DNA of 64,000 nt, taken from the NCBI RefSeq assembly GCF_001026695.1, contig NZ_LDNB01000009.1:1-64000 (forward strand), given 5' to 3'. The notes under the pieces were generated by a model, which searched no databases, was not told where the DNA came from, and worked only from the letters and a program-made list of their open reading frames with translations. Source of the stretch: Neobacillus vireti (GTDB lineage Bacteria; Bacillota; Bacilli; Bacillales; Cytobacillaceae). Made by a program: the position numbers and the translations under genes. The first letter of the stretch is position 1, and each line of letters begins with the position of its first letter. Positions 9,775-18,919 of this stretch are shown one piece after another.

Positions 9775-9866
9775 AAATAAAGGAAATGTTCTTTTTAAAG
9801 GGAAAAGATTGTTTCTTCTCTAATTTGTTTTTTACAGTTTAAAAGATAAATAATATTATAAAAATA

Positions 9867-10040
9867 TTGACTGTATGCATTTTTAATATTATTAATTTTA
9901 AATTTAGATTATCAAGGGTTAATCAAAGAATCAGTAAAAAAAGATTCAGAGTTTGAAAAAGCCTCACTTAAAGATTTCTAAGAAGGTATAGAGTAGGGTG
10001 GGGACATCTATTTGGTTAAAAATGGATGTCTCCATTTTAT
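9867..10040 (+). ncRNA. Promoter-terminator unit without a gene; possible small RNA
   Basis: TTGACT (9867-9872), 17 bp, TATTAA (9890-9895) is closely related to the iolT promoter, including the spacer (GTATGCATTTTTAATAT against GTAAGCGTTTTTAATAT). ATCAA repeats follow at 9911 and 9922. A 14-bp stem with U-rich tail (10000-10040) ends the unit, giving a transcript of about 140 nt. The only reading frame is about 25 codons, ending at 9980, with no good start. It is either a small RNA under IolR-type control or what is left after loss of an iol gene. Confidence 0.45.
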
Positions 10041-10117
10041 ATTTCATTTTCTTCTAATATGTTAAGATATTCATAAAAATCGAACAAATATTTGTAATTA
10101 GATTGAAGGTGAATAAA

Positions 10118-10978
10118 GTGACGCAGTATTTTTTAAAGCAAGACGTTCATTCTATATTTGAGGATGGATTGCTCCCTAAACTCCTCTATATTTGTGATGT
10201 TGATCAAGCGTATACAAGGCTGCCTCGCATCATGCACAGTCATGATGATATTATGGAAATTGTTTTTATTAAAGAGGGCAAAGGGGTTCATGTGATTGGT
10301 GAACGGAAATATGATACTCGAAAAGGGGATCTATTGATTTATAACAGCCATGTTCTTCATGATGAAATGGCAAATCCAGATACATCCATGAGTGTTTACT
10401 GCTGCGGGGTTACGAATTTGAAACTAAAGGGACTGCCGGCCAACCATTTAGTTTCAGAGGATGTCTCTTATGTAATCCATAGTGGGGAGTATGCTGATCA
10501 AATTGAAGCTTTACTAAAAATGATGTGCACCCAAGCCCAAGAGGGAAAAACGGGTTTAGTGGAGCTGTGTAACTATTTACTGTGTGCACTTATTTCGCTC
10601 ATTTTGCAAATTCCTCAAGAGGTTAGAGCATTAACGAATGCAGAAGAATCCTTCCTATCAAATCGTATAAAAGATTATCTCGATGAAAACTATTTAGAGG
10701 ATATTAATTTAGAATCGATCGCTCAGTCACTGGCGATCAGCCCTTTTTATTTGGTGCATGTTTTTAAAGAAGCAACTGGTTCTTCTCCGATTCAATATAT
10801 TATTCGCCGGCGAATTGGTGAAGCACAGTCACTGCTTATTAATACAGACTACAGTGTCACACAAATATCCGGAATGGTTGGTTATGATAATATCAGCTAT
10901 TTTACTACTCTTTTTTCAAAAACTGTTGGGATGACTCCAAAAAAATACCGTCAAATTTGGACAAAAATATCAAAGTAG
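10118..10978 (+). CDS. AraC-family regulator (module A)
   Basis: A 286-residue regulator with an N-terminal cupin-type sensing domain (HSHDDIMEIVFI, then GDLLIYN) and two C-terminal helix-turn-helix motifs ending in GYDNISYFTTLFSKTVGMTPKKYR. GTG at 10118 is preferred since GAAGGTG lies 6 bp upstream. It is clearly a paralogue of the AraC protein encoded at 20.3-21.1 kb: both share HDD, GVH and IRRRIGEAQS segments. It is in front of, and co-directional with, a TIM-barrel gene and a long dehydrogenase gene, which it probably activates in response to a sugar or cyclitol ligand. Confidence 0.88.
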   Translation: MTQYFLKQDVHSIFEDGLLPKLLYICDVDQAYTRLPRIMHSHDDIMEIVFIKEGKGVHVIGERKYDTRKGDLLIYNSHVLHDEMANPDTSMSVYCCGVTNLKLKGLPANHLVSEDVSYVIHSGEYADQIEALLKMMCTQAQEGKTGLVELCNYLLCALISLILQIPQEVRALTNAEESFLSNRIKDYLDENYLEDINLESIAQSLAISPFYLVHVFKEATGSSPIQYIIRRRIGEAQSLLINTDYSVTQISGMVGYDNISYFTTLFSKTVGMTPKKYRQIWTKISK

Positions 10979-11090
10979 CACCGAAAGGGTGTTACTTTTT
11001 TGCTGTGTTAAATAAGTTCATAAGGTTTTAGAATGGTAGCTTTCTAAATTCTTTAGGTGCTAAGTTCAGATTAACTGTAATCGAAATGGT

Positions 11091-11123
11091 GGACGCTGCT
11101 GACCAGGGCACTTGCGCTTTTCT
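11091..11123 (+). repeat. Short Bacillus-type interspersed repeat, truncated
   Basis: GCTGACCAGGGCACTTGCGC and its flank match 22540-22563 (GCTGACCAGGGCGCTTCCGC). Longer forms of this GCGCTTSCGCTTTT repeat are, from memory, common between genes in Bacillaceae. Confidence 0.5.
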
Positions 11124-11202
11124 GATAATAACAAGATAGTGAAATTTTTTATTTTGTTAAAGGTAAACTATCGTTTTTTTATATGAGTATTAAAACAATA
11201 AT

Positions 11203-11235
11203 GTGAAAGCGTTTAAAATAAGGTGGATTTATAAT
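11203..11235 (+). promoter_or_regulatory. CRE-overlapped promoter of module A
   Basis: TATAAT (11230-11235) has no good -35 box, as expected where an AraC activator helps polymerase. TGAAAGCGTTTAAA (11203-11216), a near-consensus CcpA box, covers the -35 position. The gene starts about 30 bp downstream. Confidence 0.55.
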
Positions 11236-11263
11236 AGAGACATGGAATCTGGAGGTGTTATAC

Positions 11264-12187
11264 ATGAGTATTAAAATTTCAGGAGCGCCATGCTGCTGGG
11301 GCGTAGATGATCCAAAGAACCCGTATCTCCCACCATGGGAGAGGGTGTTAAGTGAAGCATCACAAGCAGGCTATAAAGGTATTGAGTTAGGCCCATATGG
11401 ATATATACCAATGGAGATTGAAAGAGTGCAAGCCGAGCTTGCTAAAAATGATTTAACGATCATTGCCGGAACGATTTTTGATGATTTGCTTTCAGAATCT
11501 AATGTAGAAAATTTACTAAATCAAGTTGATGATATTTGTTCTTTAATCACCAAACTTCCTGCCATACCGCAAGAAGAAGGACAAAAGTTTCCGACTCCAT
11601 ATTTAACAGTTATGGATTGGGGGCATGATGAACGTGATTATTACGCAGGTCATCCAGACAAAGCAGTCCGATTAAATGAAAATGAGTGGAAGCAGATGAT
11701 GGAACATATTCGATTAATTTCAGAGCGCGCTTGGAAAAAGTACGGGGTACGCGCTGTAATCCACCCACATGCCGGCGGATATATCGAATTTGAGGATGAA
11801 ATTAATAAACTTTTAAACGATATTCCATATGAAACTGCTGGATTTTGTCTTGATACTGGACACTTGTACTATTCAAAAATAGACCCGTTAGAGTGGCTTA
11901 GAAAGTGCGCAGACCGACTAGATTATATTCATTTTAAGGATATTGATCTTGATATATATGAGCAAGTGATGGGGGAACGGATTCGCTTTTTTGATGCTTG
12001 TGGTAAAGGTGTGATGTGTCCGATTGGACAGGGTGTAATAGATTATAAATCTATTCACAAGTTATTAAAGAAAATTAATTATCACGGGTATATCACGATT
12101 GAACAAGAGCGTGACCCTAGAAACTCAGATACAAGTTTACGAGATGTAAAACAAAGTGTTGATTACTTAAAAAGCGTTGGATATTAA
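11264..12187 (+). CDS. TIM-barrel sugar isomerase/dehydratase, IolE-like (module A)
   Basis: A 307-residue xylose-isomerase-like TIM-barrel protein (AP endonuclease 2 fold). Metal-site segments are visible: HPHAGG, DTGHLYYS, HFKDID and a final EQERDP. The opening APCCWGVDDP resembles inosose dehydratases, but the canonical IolE lies elsewhere in the window. The start is the ATG 6 bp after GGAGGTG. It lies 24 bp before a long Gfo/Idh/MocA gene, so the two probably form an oxidation plus dehydration or epimerisation pair. Alternative activity: epimerase of a keto-inositol or 3-keto sugar. The substrate is unproven. Confidence 0.85.
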   Translation: MSIKISGAPCCWGVDDPKNPYLPPWERVLSEASQAGYKGIELGPYGYIPMEIERVQAELAKNDLTIIAGTIFDDLLSESNVENLLNQVDDICSLITKLPAIPQEEGQKFPTPYLTVMDWGHDERDYYAGHPDKAVRLNENEWKQMMEHIRLISERAWKKYGVRAVIHPHAGGYIEFEDEINKLLNDIPYETAGFCLDTGHLYYSKIDPLEWLRKCADRLDYIHFKDIDLDIYEQVMGERIRFFDACGKGVMCPIGQGVIDYKSIHKLLKKINYHGYITIEQERDPRNSDTSLRDVKQSVDYLKSVGY

Positions 12188-12211
12188 TTTGAAGAAAGAG
12201 GGTAATAATCG

Positions 12212-13378
12212 ATGATTTACGGAGAAAAAAATGTTGAAAAACCAATTCGCTGGGCAATGGTCGGCGGTGGAAAAGGAAGCCAGATTGGGTATATCCATCG
12301 TTCAGCCGCGTTACGTGATCATAACTTTCAATTAGTAGCTGGAGCGTTTGATATTAATCCAGAACGAGGGAGAGACTTTGGAGTCAATTTACATGTTGAT
12401 CCAGAACGATGCTATCCTGATTATAAAACCATGTTTGCCGAAGAGGCGAAACGTGAAGACGGCATTCAAGCTGTTTCCATTGCAACGCCAAATGGAACTC
12501 ATTATGAAATAACGAAAGCTGCTTTAACTGCAGGTATGCATGTAGTTTGTGAAAAGCCGCTCTGCTTTACTACGGAAGAGGCCGAAGAATTAGAGGCTCT
12601 TGCCAAAGAGAAAAACCGCATTGTCGGTATTACATATGGTTATGCCGGACACCAGATGATTGAACAAGCCCGTCAAATGATTGCGAACGGTGATTTAGGA
12701 GAAATTCGCATTGTTAAAATGCAATTCGCTCACGGTTTCCATTCAGCTGCGGTAGAAGAAGGTAATGCAAGTACAAAGTGGCGTGTTGATCCGAAAGTAG
12801 CAGGTCCTAGTTATGTATTAGGTGATGTTGGAACACATCCATTGTTTTTATCTGAAGTCATGCTGCCCAATTTTAAAATCAAGAAATTAATGTGTTCCTG
12901 TCAAAGCTTTGTAAAAAGCCGGGCTCCGCTGGAGGATAACGCATTTACGATTATGGAATATGAAAACGGTGCAATGGGAACTGTATGGTCTTCCTGTGTC
13001 AATGCCGGTTCGATGCACGGCCATTCGATTCGTGTGGTCGGAGGGAAGGCCAGCATTGAATGGGATGATGAGCGTCCTAATCAGTTGCGTTATGAAGTTC
13101 AAGGACAGCCAGCACAAATTTTAGACCGTGGTATGGACTATAACTATCCGGAAGCATTAACGGCTGACCGTATCGGTGCAGGACATGCGGAAGGGCTGTT
13201 CGAAGGCTGGTCAAATCTCTATACCCGGTTTGCGTTAGCAATGGATGCGGCAGATCGTGGCGAAACATTAGAAAATCTGTGGTATCCAGACATTCATGCA
13301 GGAGTCGAGGGCGTTCGCTGGGTAGAAAACTGCGTACGTTCCGCTGATAATGGTGCTGTTTGGGTAGATTATAAATAA
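12212..13378 (+). CDS. Long Gfo/Idh/MocA dehydrogenase (module A)
   Basis: A 388-residue NAD(P)-dependent oxidoreductase. The N-terminal Rossmann motif reads MVGGGKGSQIG, the catalytic lysine sits in CEKPL, and the conserved histidine in GDVGTHPL. It is about 45 residues longer than IolG and belongs to a different branch. It is a clear paralogue of the 399-residue protein at 18.9 kb: long shared stretches include PDYKTMFA, SIATPNGTHYE, WRVDPKVAGPS and ENCVRSADNGAVWV. It probably oxidises a cyclitol or sugar to the keto form that its TIM-barrel neighbour processes. A terminator follows, closing the module A operon. Confidence 0.87.
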   Translation: MIYGEKNVEKPIRWAMVGGGKGSQIGYIHRSAALRDHNFQLVAGAFDINPERGRDFGVNLHVDPERCYPDYKTMFAEEAKREDGIQAVSIATPNGTHYEITKAALTAGMHVVCEKPLCFTTEEAEELEALAKEKNRIVGITYGYAGHQMIEQARQMIANGDLGEIRIVKMQFAHGFHSAAVEEGNASTKWRVDPKVAGPSYVLGDVGTHPLFLSEVMLPNFKIKKLMCSCQSFVKSRAPLEDNAFTIMEYENGAMGTVWSSCVNAGSMHGHSIRVVGGKASIEWDDERPNQLRYEVQGQPAQILDRGMDYNYPEALTADRIGAGHAEGLFEGWSNLYTRFALAMDAADRGETLENLWYPDIHAGVEGVRWVENCVRSADNGAVWVDYK

Positions 13379-13400
13379 AATATTTTACTAGAAAATTTAG

Positions 13401-13432
13401 GCCTTCGGGGGAGTACTACCGAAGGCTTTTTA
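13401..13432 (+). terminator. Terminator after module A dehydrogenase
   Basis: Stem GCCTTCGG / CCGAAGGC with a 10-base loop, followed by TTTTTAAAT. Confidence 0.85.
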
Positions 13433-13459
13433 AATAACAAAACATTTCAAAAAAAGTCA

Positions 13460-13604
13460 TTGACTTTGATAAGTATTAGTAATAATATTTGGGTATAGAT
13501 AACCAATAGGTAACCAAAATATAATAAACTTATATCCTATTTGTTTTATTCATTAAAGGATTAACAATCATCCATTCTTTATGCAATTAGTGAAAACGCT
13601 TAAT
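13460..13604 (+). promoter_or_regulatory. Promoter with IolR-type boxes and downstream CRE
   Basis: TTGACT (13460-13465), 17 bp, TAATAT (13483-13488), then TAACC at 13500 and 13511, 11 bp apart. TGAAAACGCTTAAT (13591-13604) is a likely CcpA box about 100 bp inside the transcript, where it could act as a roadblock. This unit drives the dehydrogenase-iolE-iolH operon. Confidence 0.68.
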
Positions 13605-13632
13605 TTTTGATAGCTAGACTGGGGGGGAATGA

Positions 13633-14670
13633 ATGACTAGTATTAAAATCGGGATTGTTGGGTTAGGAAGGCTTGGTAAAGTACATGCTAAGAATATAGC
13701 AAAACATACTCCTGGAGCGGAGCTCTACGCTGCTTGTAGTTTTATAGAAGAAGAGTTAGAGTTTGCTAAAAACGAATTAGGCGTAACAGAAACGTATAAA
13801 ACATATGAAGAAATGGTAGATAGTCTAAATCTTGATGCGGTCGTGATTGTATCACCTTCAGGGTTTCACCCAGAGCAAATTCGTTTAGCGATAGAAAAAG
13901 GCCTGCATGTATTTAGTGAAAAACCAATTGGATTAGAGATAGAAGATATTGAAAAAACGATTGAAGTCATCGATGCCCATCCTGAACAGATTTTTATGCT
14001 TGGCTTTATGAGACGTTATGATGAATCGTATCAATATGCAAAAAAAATGGTGGATGAAGGTCAATTAGGTGAATTAACGGTTGTCCGCTGTTATGGAATT
14101 GACCCAAGCTCAGGGCTAGAGAGCTTTGTGAAATTTGCCGGGGCAAGTAACAGCGGTGGCTTGTTCGCCGACATGTCGATTCATGATATTGACTTAGTTA
14201 GATGGTTCACGAAACAAGAAGTTAGCCGTGTATGGGCAATAGGAAAAAATGCGGCATACCCTGAATTAGACAAAGTGAACGAATTAGAAACAGGTGCAGC
14301 CATGATGCAATTAGAGGACCGGACGATGGCGATTCTTGTGGCGGGACGAAACGCTGCCCACGGATATCATGTGGAGACAGAACTAATTGGTACAAAAGGA
14401 ATGCTGCGAGTAGCAGCGGCACCGGAAAAGAATTTAGTGACTGTTTTCGACGAACATGGTGTAGTAAGACCTACTTCGCAAAATTTCCCTGAGCGTTTTA
14501 GTGAAGCGTTTAAGAATGAAATGAACGAGTTTATTGCTTGTATTCAAGAAAAACGTCAGCCGGAAGTCAGTGCGTATGACGGATTGCAAAGCACGAAAGT
14601 GGCAATTGCCTGTCAACAATCTGTCGATACGAAACAACTTATCGATCTTGATGTATTAGTAAAAGCTTAA
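13633..14670 (+). CDS. Inositol dehydrogenase, IolX/IolG type
   Basis: A 345-residue Gfo/Idh/MocA protein. It has GLGRLGKVHAKN at the nucleotide site, SEKPIG with the catalytic Lys and DMSIHDIDLVRW with the conserved His. The GLGRLG..HAKN opening recalls B. subtilis IolX (NAD scyllo-inositol dehydrogenase) more than IolG. It leads an operon with iolE and iolH and carries the IolR-type promoter, so it likely turns scyllo- or another inositol isomer into the inosose that IolE uses. A G-run ribosome site precedes the ATG. True IolG is encoded at 25.4 kb. Confidence 0.87.
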   Translation: MTSIKIGIVGLGRLGKVHAKNIAKHTPGAELYAACSFIEEELEFAKNELGVTETYKTYEEMVDSLNLDAVVIVSPSGFHPEQIRLAIEKGLHVFSEKPIGLEIEDIEKTIEVIDAHPEQIFMLGFMRRYDESYQYAKKMVDEGQLGELTVVRCYGIDPSSGLESFVKFAGASNSGGLFADMSIHDIDLVRWFTKQEVSRVWAIGKNAAYPELDKVNELETGAAMMQLEDRTMAILVAGRNAAHGYHVETELIGTKGMLRVAAAPEKNLVTVFDEHGVVRPTSQNFPERFSEAFKNEMNEFIACIQEKRQPEVSAYDGLQSTKVAIACQQSVDTKQLIDLDVLVKA

Positions 14671-14709
14671 TTCCATATATCCAGTTAAAGTTGAAGGGAG
14701 AATTTTTTT

Positions 14710-15621
14710 ATGGAAACAAGTAAGAAAATCAAATTTGCCTGTGCACCTATCGCCTGGACAAATGATGATATGCCAGAGTTAGGAAAAGAGAATACTTTTG
14801 AGCAATGTGTTAGTGAAATGGCATTGGCTGGCTATTCAGGAACGGAAATCGGCAATAAATATCCCAGAGATCCGGGAACATTAAAAAGATATTTAGAACT
14901 AAGAAATCTTCAGGTAGCGAGTGCCTGGTTCAGTTCTTTTTTAACAACAAAGCCATTTGAAGAAACGAAACAAGCCTTTATTGAACATCGAGATTTCTTA
15001 CATGCAATGGGGGCAAAGGTGATTGTTGTTGCGGAGCAGGGCCGGAGCATTCAAGGGCAGATGGATACCCCTGTATTTAAGGATAAGCCAGTATTTACGG
15101 ATGCAGAGTGGGATTTATTGACCCATGGATTAGAGGCATTAGGGGAACTAGCACACGAAAAGGGGATGGAAATTGTCTACCATCACCATATGGGAACAGG
15201 TGTGCAAACCACTGAAGAAATTGAGCGCTTAATGGAACATACAGCAGCTGATCACGTATCATTATTATTTGATACAGGACATCTTGTATTTTCAGGAGAA
15301 AATCCGTTAGCGATTTTTAACAAATACCAATCACGTATTAAACATATTCATTTTAAGGATATTCGTGAAGAGATGGCCAAAGAAGTGAAAGAACAGAATG
15401 ATAGTTTCCTAACAGGTGTTAAAAAAGGTGTCTTTACGGTTCCCGGAGATGGAATGATTGATTTTCATCCAATCATGGATGCAATTGTTGAAAGCGGGTA
15501 TGAAGGTTGGATTGTGGTCGAGGCGGAACAAGACCCTGCCAAAGCTAATCCGTTTGAATATGCGCTGAAGGCGAGAAAATATATTGATGAATTACTGCTG
15601 AATAAAGAATTAGTTAATTAA
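14710..15621 (+). CDS. iolE: Inosose dehydratase
   Basis: A TIM-barrel protein of 303 residues that dehydrates scyllo-inosose (2-keto-myo-inositol) to the cyclohexane dione used by IolD. Signature segments of IolE are present: CAPIAWTNDDMPELG at the start, YHHHMGTGVQT, DTGHLVFS, HFKDIR and VEAEQDP. AAGGGAGA precedes the ATG. It is the canonical IolE, in contrast to the module A relative at 11.3 kb. It lies 39 bp behind the dehydrogenase gene and 88 bp before iolH. Separation from iolABCDJ differs from the single B. subtilis operon. Confidence 0.94.
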   Translation: METSKKIKFACAPIAWTNDDMPELGKENTFEQCVSEMALAGYSGTEIGNKYPRDPGTLKRYLELRNLQVASAWFSSFLTTKPFEETKQAFIEHRDFLHAMGAKVIVVAEQGRSIQGQMDTPVFKDKPVFTDAEWDLLTHGLEALGELAHEKGMEIVYHHHMGTGVQTTEEIERLMEHTAADHVSLLFDTGHLVFSGENPLAIFNKYQSRIKHIHFKDIREEMAKEVKEQNDSFLTGVKKGVFTVPGDGMIDFHPIMDAIVESGYEGWIVVEAEQDPAKANPFEYALKARKYIDELLLNKELVN

Positions 15622-15709
15622 GGGAAAGACGGGATATTGTCCATTTAATGACTATAGAAATTGGTGTTTGTGGGCACTCTTTGCCCGCTAAAGAAAGGGG
15701 AAAATTACA

Positions 15710-16573
15710 TTGCGTTTAGCATACGATCCGTCACATTATCGTGACAATACGAATTTAAAAGATACGATTGATACAGTTGCAAGATTAGGATATGAATGGG
15801 TAGAGTTATCACCACGGAAAGATTTTATTTGGTTTAATGAATACCCAAAGGTAGATAAGCAGCTCATCAAAGATTTAAAAAGATTTTGTCTAGATGCCGG
15901 TGTCAAAATTTCTTCTGTCCTTCCTGTTCAACAATGGTCTTCACCAATTGAAGAAGAACGCCAAGCCGCGGTGAAAAATTGGAAGCGCTGCATTGAAATC
16001 ACTTCTGAATTGGGCGTAGATTTAATGAACACCGAATTTGCCGGAGATAAAAGCCGTCCGGTAGATAGTGAAGCCGCTTTTGTGAGATCAATGGAAGAGC
16101 TTATTCCACTGTTTGAAAAAGAAGGGATTAACCTAAATATACAATCCCATCCTAATGATTTTATTGAGTTGAACACAGAAGCCATTCGTATGATTCGTGC
16201 ATTTGACAAAGATTGGATTAAGTTAGTCTATTCTGTACCACATGCTTTCTACTATGATGATGGCATTGGCGATGTAGCAAAACACTTGGAAGAAGCAGGT
16301 GATTTACTTGCTCATGTTCTAATTGCTGATACTCTTAATCATAAAGCAGCATTTGGATTACGTTATATTATTAATCCACCTAATGCCAACGTAACCATCC
16401 ACCAGCATTTGAACCCTGGTGAAGGGGAAATCAATTTCGATGCGTTATATCGTCAATTAAGAGAAATGAAATTTGATGGAATTGTAACAAATTCAGTCTT
16501 CGCTTATCCGGACAAACCAGATTGGTCCAACGAAGTAACGTTAAAATCCATCAGAGAGGGATTACATCTGTAA
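15710..16573 (+). CDS. iolH: Inositol catabolism TIM-barrel protein IolH
   Basis: A 287-residue sugar isomerase/epimerase-like TIM-barrel protein matching B. subtilis IolH in segments such as LGYEWVELSPRKDF, YPKVDK, AAVKNWKR and LRYIINPP. The exact reaction of IolH is not firmly known. Translation starts at TTG behind AAAGGGG. A hairpin (GTGGGCA / TGCCCGC at about 15669-15689) without a T-run sits in the gap before it and may stabilise or process the message. A terminator follows. Confidence 0.92.
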   Translation: MRLAYDPSHYRDNTNLKDTIDTVARLGYEWVELSPRKDFIWFNEYPKVDKQLIKDLKRFCLDAGVKISSVLPVQQWSSPIEEERQAAVKNWKRCIEITSELGVDLMNTEFAGDKSRPVDSEAAFVRSMEELIPLFEKEGINLNIQSHPNDFIELNTEAIRMIRAFDKDWIKLVYSVPHAFYYDDGIGDVAKHLEEAGDLLAHVLIADTLNHKAAFGLRYIINPPNANVTIHQHLNPGEGEINFDALYRQLREMKFDGIVTNSVFAYPDKPDWSNEVTLKSIREGLHL

Positions 16574-16599
16574 ATCTATCTAAATCCCAATCATATTAT

Positions 16600-16636
16600 A
16601 AAGCCTTTTCTAAGTGAAAACGAGGAAAGGCTTTTT
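16600..16636 (+). terminator. Terminator after iolH
   Basis: AAAGCCTTTTC pairs with GAGGAAAGGCTTT around a 13-base loop and ends in a T-run. Confidence 0.8.
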
Positions 16637-16678
16637 GCATATAAGAATAATGAACAACTTGGATAAGGAGTGCTTGAC

Positions 16679-17587
16679 TTGGATTTACATAAATATATAT
16701 CTGGGAAAATTTCATTGAATGATTATCTTCATCGTTTAAACCAAAATGGTGCTTCTTTCCAAGTTCATTATTGGGGCGTTATGCCACAACATTATGACAC
16801 TCCATTACATAAACATTCCTTTTTTGAGGTATGTTATGTAGTTGAGGGGAAAGGGATATATACTGATGATTATAGTTCCTATTTGCTTCAAGAGAATACT
16901 ATTTTTTTATCCAGACCGGAAGTTTTACACCAAATAAAAAGCGAAAAGGGACTGTCCCTGTTATATGTTGCATTTGAACTAATCGAATCAGAGTCGAGTG
17001 AATCCTGGATCAGAATCGTGGAGACGGCAAAACAATGCACCGAAATAGTAGTACATGGGAAAGACGAAATCGAAACAGCTTTATTATGGAAATCACTTCT
17101 TATCCAAGCAACAAAGCGCAATAATGAGTTTTTTGAAGAAGTGCTTTCAAACATTGCATATTCCCTCATTATTTCCATACTGCAAGATTTTGTTCCTGAT
17201 TTGAATAAGAGTAATCATATGAATATTCCCGAAAAGTATTCTATGCTCCTTAATCAAGCGCAATTATATATTCATGACAATTTGTCCAATTCCTTGAAGC
17301 TTACCGAAGTAGCAAAACATTTGCACATATCCGGCAGACATTTGTCGCGAATATTTGTATCTGAATTAGGAGTTAGTTTCTCAAAATATGTTCGGGATGA
17401 ACGGATCAACAGGGCAGTTTTATTACTCAAAAAAACGAATTTATCGATAAAGGAAATTGCGGAGGAAACGGGTTTTATTAATGTTCAATATTTTACCCGT
17501 GTGTTTACTACAATGATGCAAACATCGCCTGGGCGGTTTCGCTCGCTGTTTGTAGATATTAATACAACTACATACTCTGATAACTGA
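16679..17587 (+). CDS. AraC-family regulator with cupin sensor
   Basis: A regulator of about 302 residues. The N-terminal cupin segment reads HKHSFFEVCYVVEGKGIY, and the C-terminus holds two helix-turn-helix motifs with the usual ending NVQYFTRVFTTMMQTSPGRFR. I favour TTG at 16679, 8 bp after AAGGAG; the GTG at 16670 would overlap that site. It is not a close paralogue of the AraC proteins at 10.1 and 20.3 kb. It lies upstream of the module B TIM-barrel and dehydrogenase genes, separated by a terminator, and probably activates them. Confidence 0.87.
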   Translation: MDLHKYISGKISLNDYLHRLNQNGASFQVHYWGVMPQHYDTPLHKHSFFEVCYVVEGKGIYTDDYSSYLLQENTIFLSRPEVLHQIKSEKGLSLLYVAFELIESESSESWIRIVETAKQCTEIVVHGKDEIETALLWKSLLIQATKRNNEFFEEVLSNIAYSLIISILQDFVPDLNKSNHMNIPEKYSMLLNQAQLYIHDNLSNSLKLTEVAKHLHISGRHLSRIFVSELGVSFSKYVRDERINRAVLLLKKTNLSIKEIAEETGFINVQYFTRVFTTMMQTSPGRFRSLFVDINTTTYSDN

Positions 17588-17618
17588 CTCCTTCATTATG
17601 TTGGAGTCTCTTTTTTTT
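17586..17618 (+). terminator. Terminator after AraC gene
   Basis: GACTCC / GGAGTC stem with an 11-base loop and eight T; it overlaps the AraC stop codon. Confidence 0.8.
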
Positions 17619-17782
17619 ATACTTTATGTTTATTCCCAAAAGAAAGATGTCCTAAAAGTATAAAAACATGTCTCCATAGTTTAATTACTAATAGAAAAGA
17701 CTTTTATATAATTACTTGTAGAAACAAGGGAATGACAATCTAGAAGAGGGTGATTCATACGGAAATAATAACAATGCGAATT

Positions 17783-17796
17783 TGAAAGCGGATTCA
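17783..17796 (+). promoter_or_regulatory. Possible CRE upstream of module B
   Basis: TGAAAGCGGATTCA fits the CcpA consensus with one deviation and lies about 70 bp before the module B start codon. No clear promoter was picked out beside it. Confidence 0.45.
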
Positions 17797-17867
17797 ATAA
17801 AATAAGTGAATGTTAAAGATGTCCTTAAATGAAAAATAAAACACGAAGACATGAAGGAGAAAATTCT

Positions 17868-18809
17868 ATGAAACTATCTTATGTAACAGATAGTCTGGGC
17901 CATCTGCCATTTGAGGAGATGTTGGACTTTGTGGAAGAGTTAGGCATCGATACAATTGAAATGACTACTGGGGGCTGGTCCCCGGCACCTCATTTAAGAT
18001 TAAACGATCTATTAGAAAGTGAGCAAAAAAGAAGTGATTTTTTACATAGTTTAGAAAAACGGAATATCAAACTGTGTGCTTTAAATTGTTCCGGAAATCC
18101 GTTAGACCCAGGTGAACTTGGCCAACAGCATCGGGAAATTACAGAGAAAACAATGGAGTTAGCTAACTTGTTAGGGGTAAAAAAAGTAATTATGATGAGT
18201 GGTCTGCCGGCAGGAAGTCCTGAAGATAAGATTCCTAACTGGATTACGTATACCGTCAGCTGGCCTCCAGTTCTGAAAGAAATATTAGATTATCAATGGA
18301 ATGAGGTAGCTATTCCGTATTGGAAAGGTCTAGTGAAAAAAGCTGAAACTTGCAGAGTGGAAAAGATTGCTCTTGAAAATTTCAGTTCCCAATTAGTGTA
18401 TAATCCTGAAACTTTATTTAAATTACGTAATGTAGTTGGACCAGTAGTTGGCTTAAACCTGGATCCTAGCCATCTTATCTGGATGGGAGCCGATCCGATC
18501 CTAGCAGCAAGAGAATTAGGGGCAGCGATTCATCATGTACATGGGAAAGATGTCCGGATTGAGCGGCACCTATCGGCTGTGAATGGTGTATTGGAAACAA
18601 AAGAAATTACAGATGTAGTGAATAGAGCCTGGAATTATGTAGCAGTAGGATGCGGGCAAGATTTGCAATGGTGGAAAGAATTTTTCTCTGTAGTAAAGAT
18701 GGTGGGCTACGATGCAGAGGTTTCTTTGGAAATGGAAGACCTAACCATGTCAGTAGAAGCAGGGATCCGGACATCTATCAATGCATTACAACAAACACTT
18801 AGTTTTTAG
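17868..18809 (+). CDS. TIM-barrel sugar isomerase/epimerase (module B)
   Basis: A 313-residue protein of the xylose-isomerase-like TIM-barrel superfamily. Likely metal and substrate segments are ALENFSSQ, LDPSHLIWMG, HVHGKDVR and VSLEMED. ATG at 17868 was selected because GAAGGAGA lies just before it; the longer in-frame start lacks a site. It lies 110 bp before a long Gfo/Idh/MocA gene, the same pairing as in module A, though this barrel is only distantly similar to the module A barrel. A 3-keto-sugar or keto-cyclitol epimerase role is possible. Confidence 0.83.
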   Translation: MKLSYVTDSLGHLPFEEMLDFVEELGIDTIEMTTGGWSPAPHLRLNDLLESEQKRSDFLHSLEKRNIKLCALNCSGNPLDPGELGQQHREITEKTMELANLLGVKKVIMMSGLPAGSPEDKIPNWITYTVSWPPVLKEILDYQWNEVAIPYWKGLVKKAETCRVEKIALENFSSQLVYNPETLFKLRNVVGPVVGLNLDPSHLIWMGADPILAARELGAAIHHVHGKDVRIERHLSAVNGVLETKEITDVVNRAWNYVAVGCGQDLQWWKEFFSVVKMVGYDAEVSLEMEDLTMSVEAGIRTSINALQQTLSF

Positions 18810-18919
18810 TCCAAACAAAATATGTAATTTTTACATTCTATTTGTAAAGTATAGCCTTTATTGCGTATAGGTATCTGAAAATCCAAAAAATAAAACACAA
18901 AAAAAGAGAGGCGATTATC

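Noticed and set aside
11264..12187. Naming the module A TIM-barrel protein iolE
   Set aside because: The gene at 14710 matches IolE along its whole length and sits beside iolH; the 11.3-kb protein is only similar in its opening and metal motifs.
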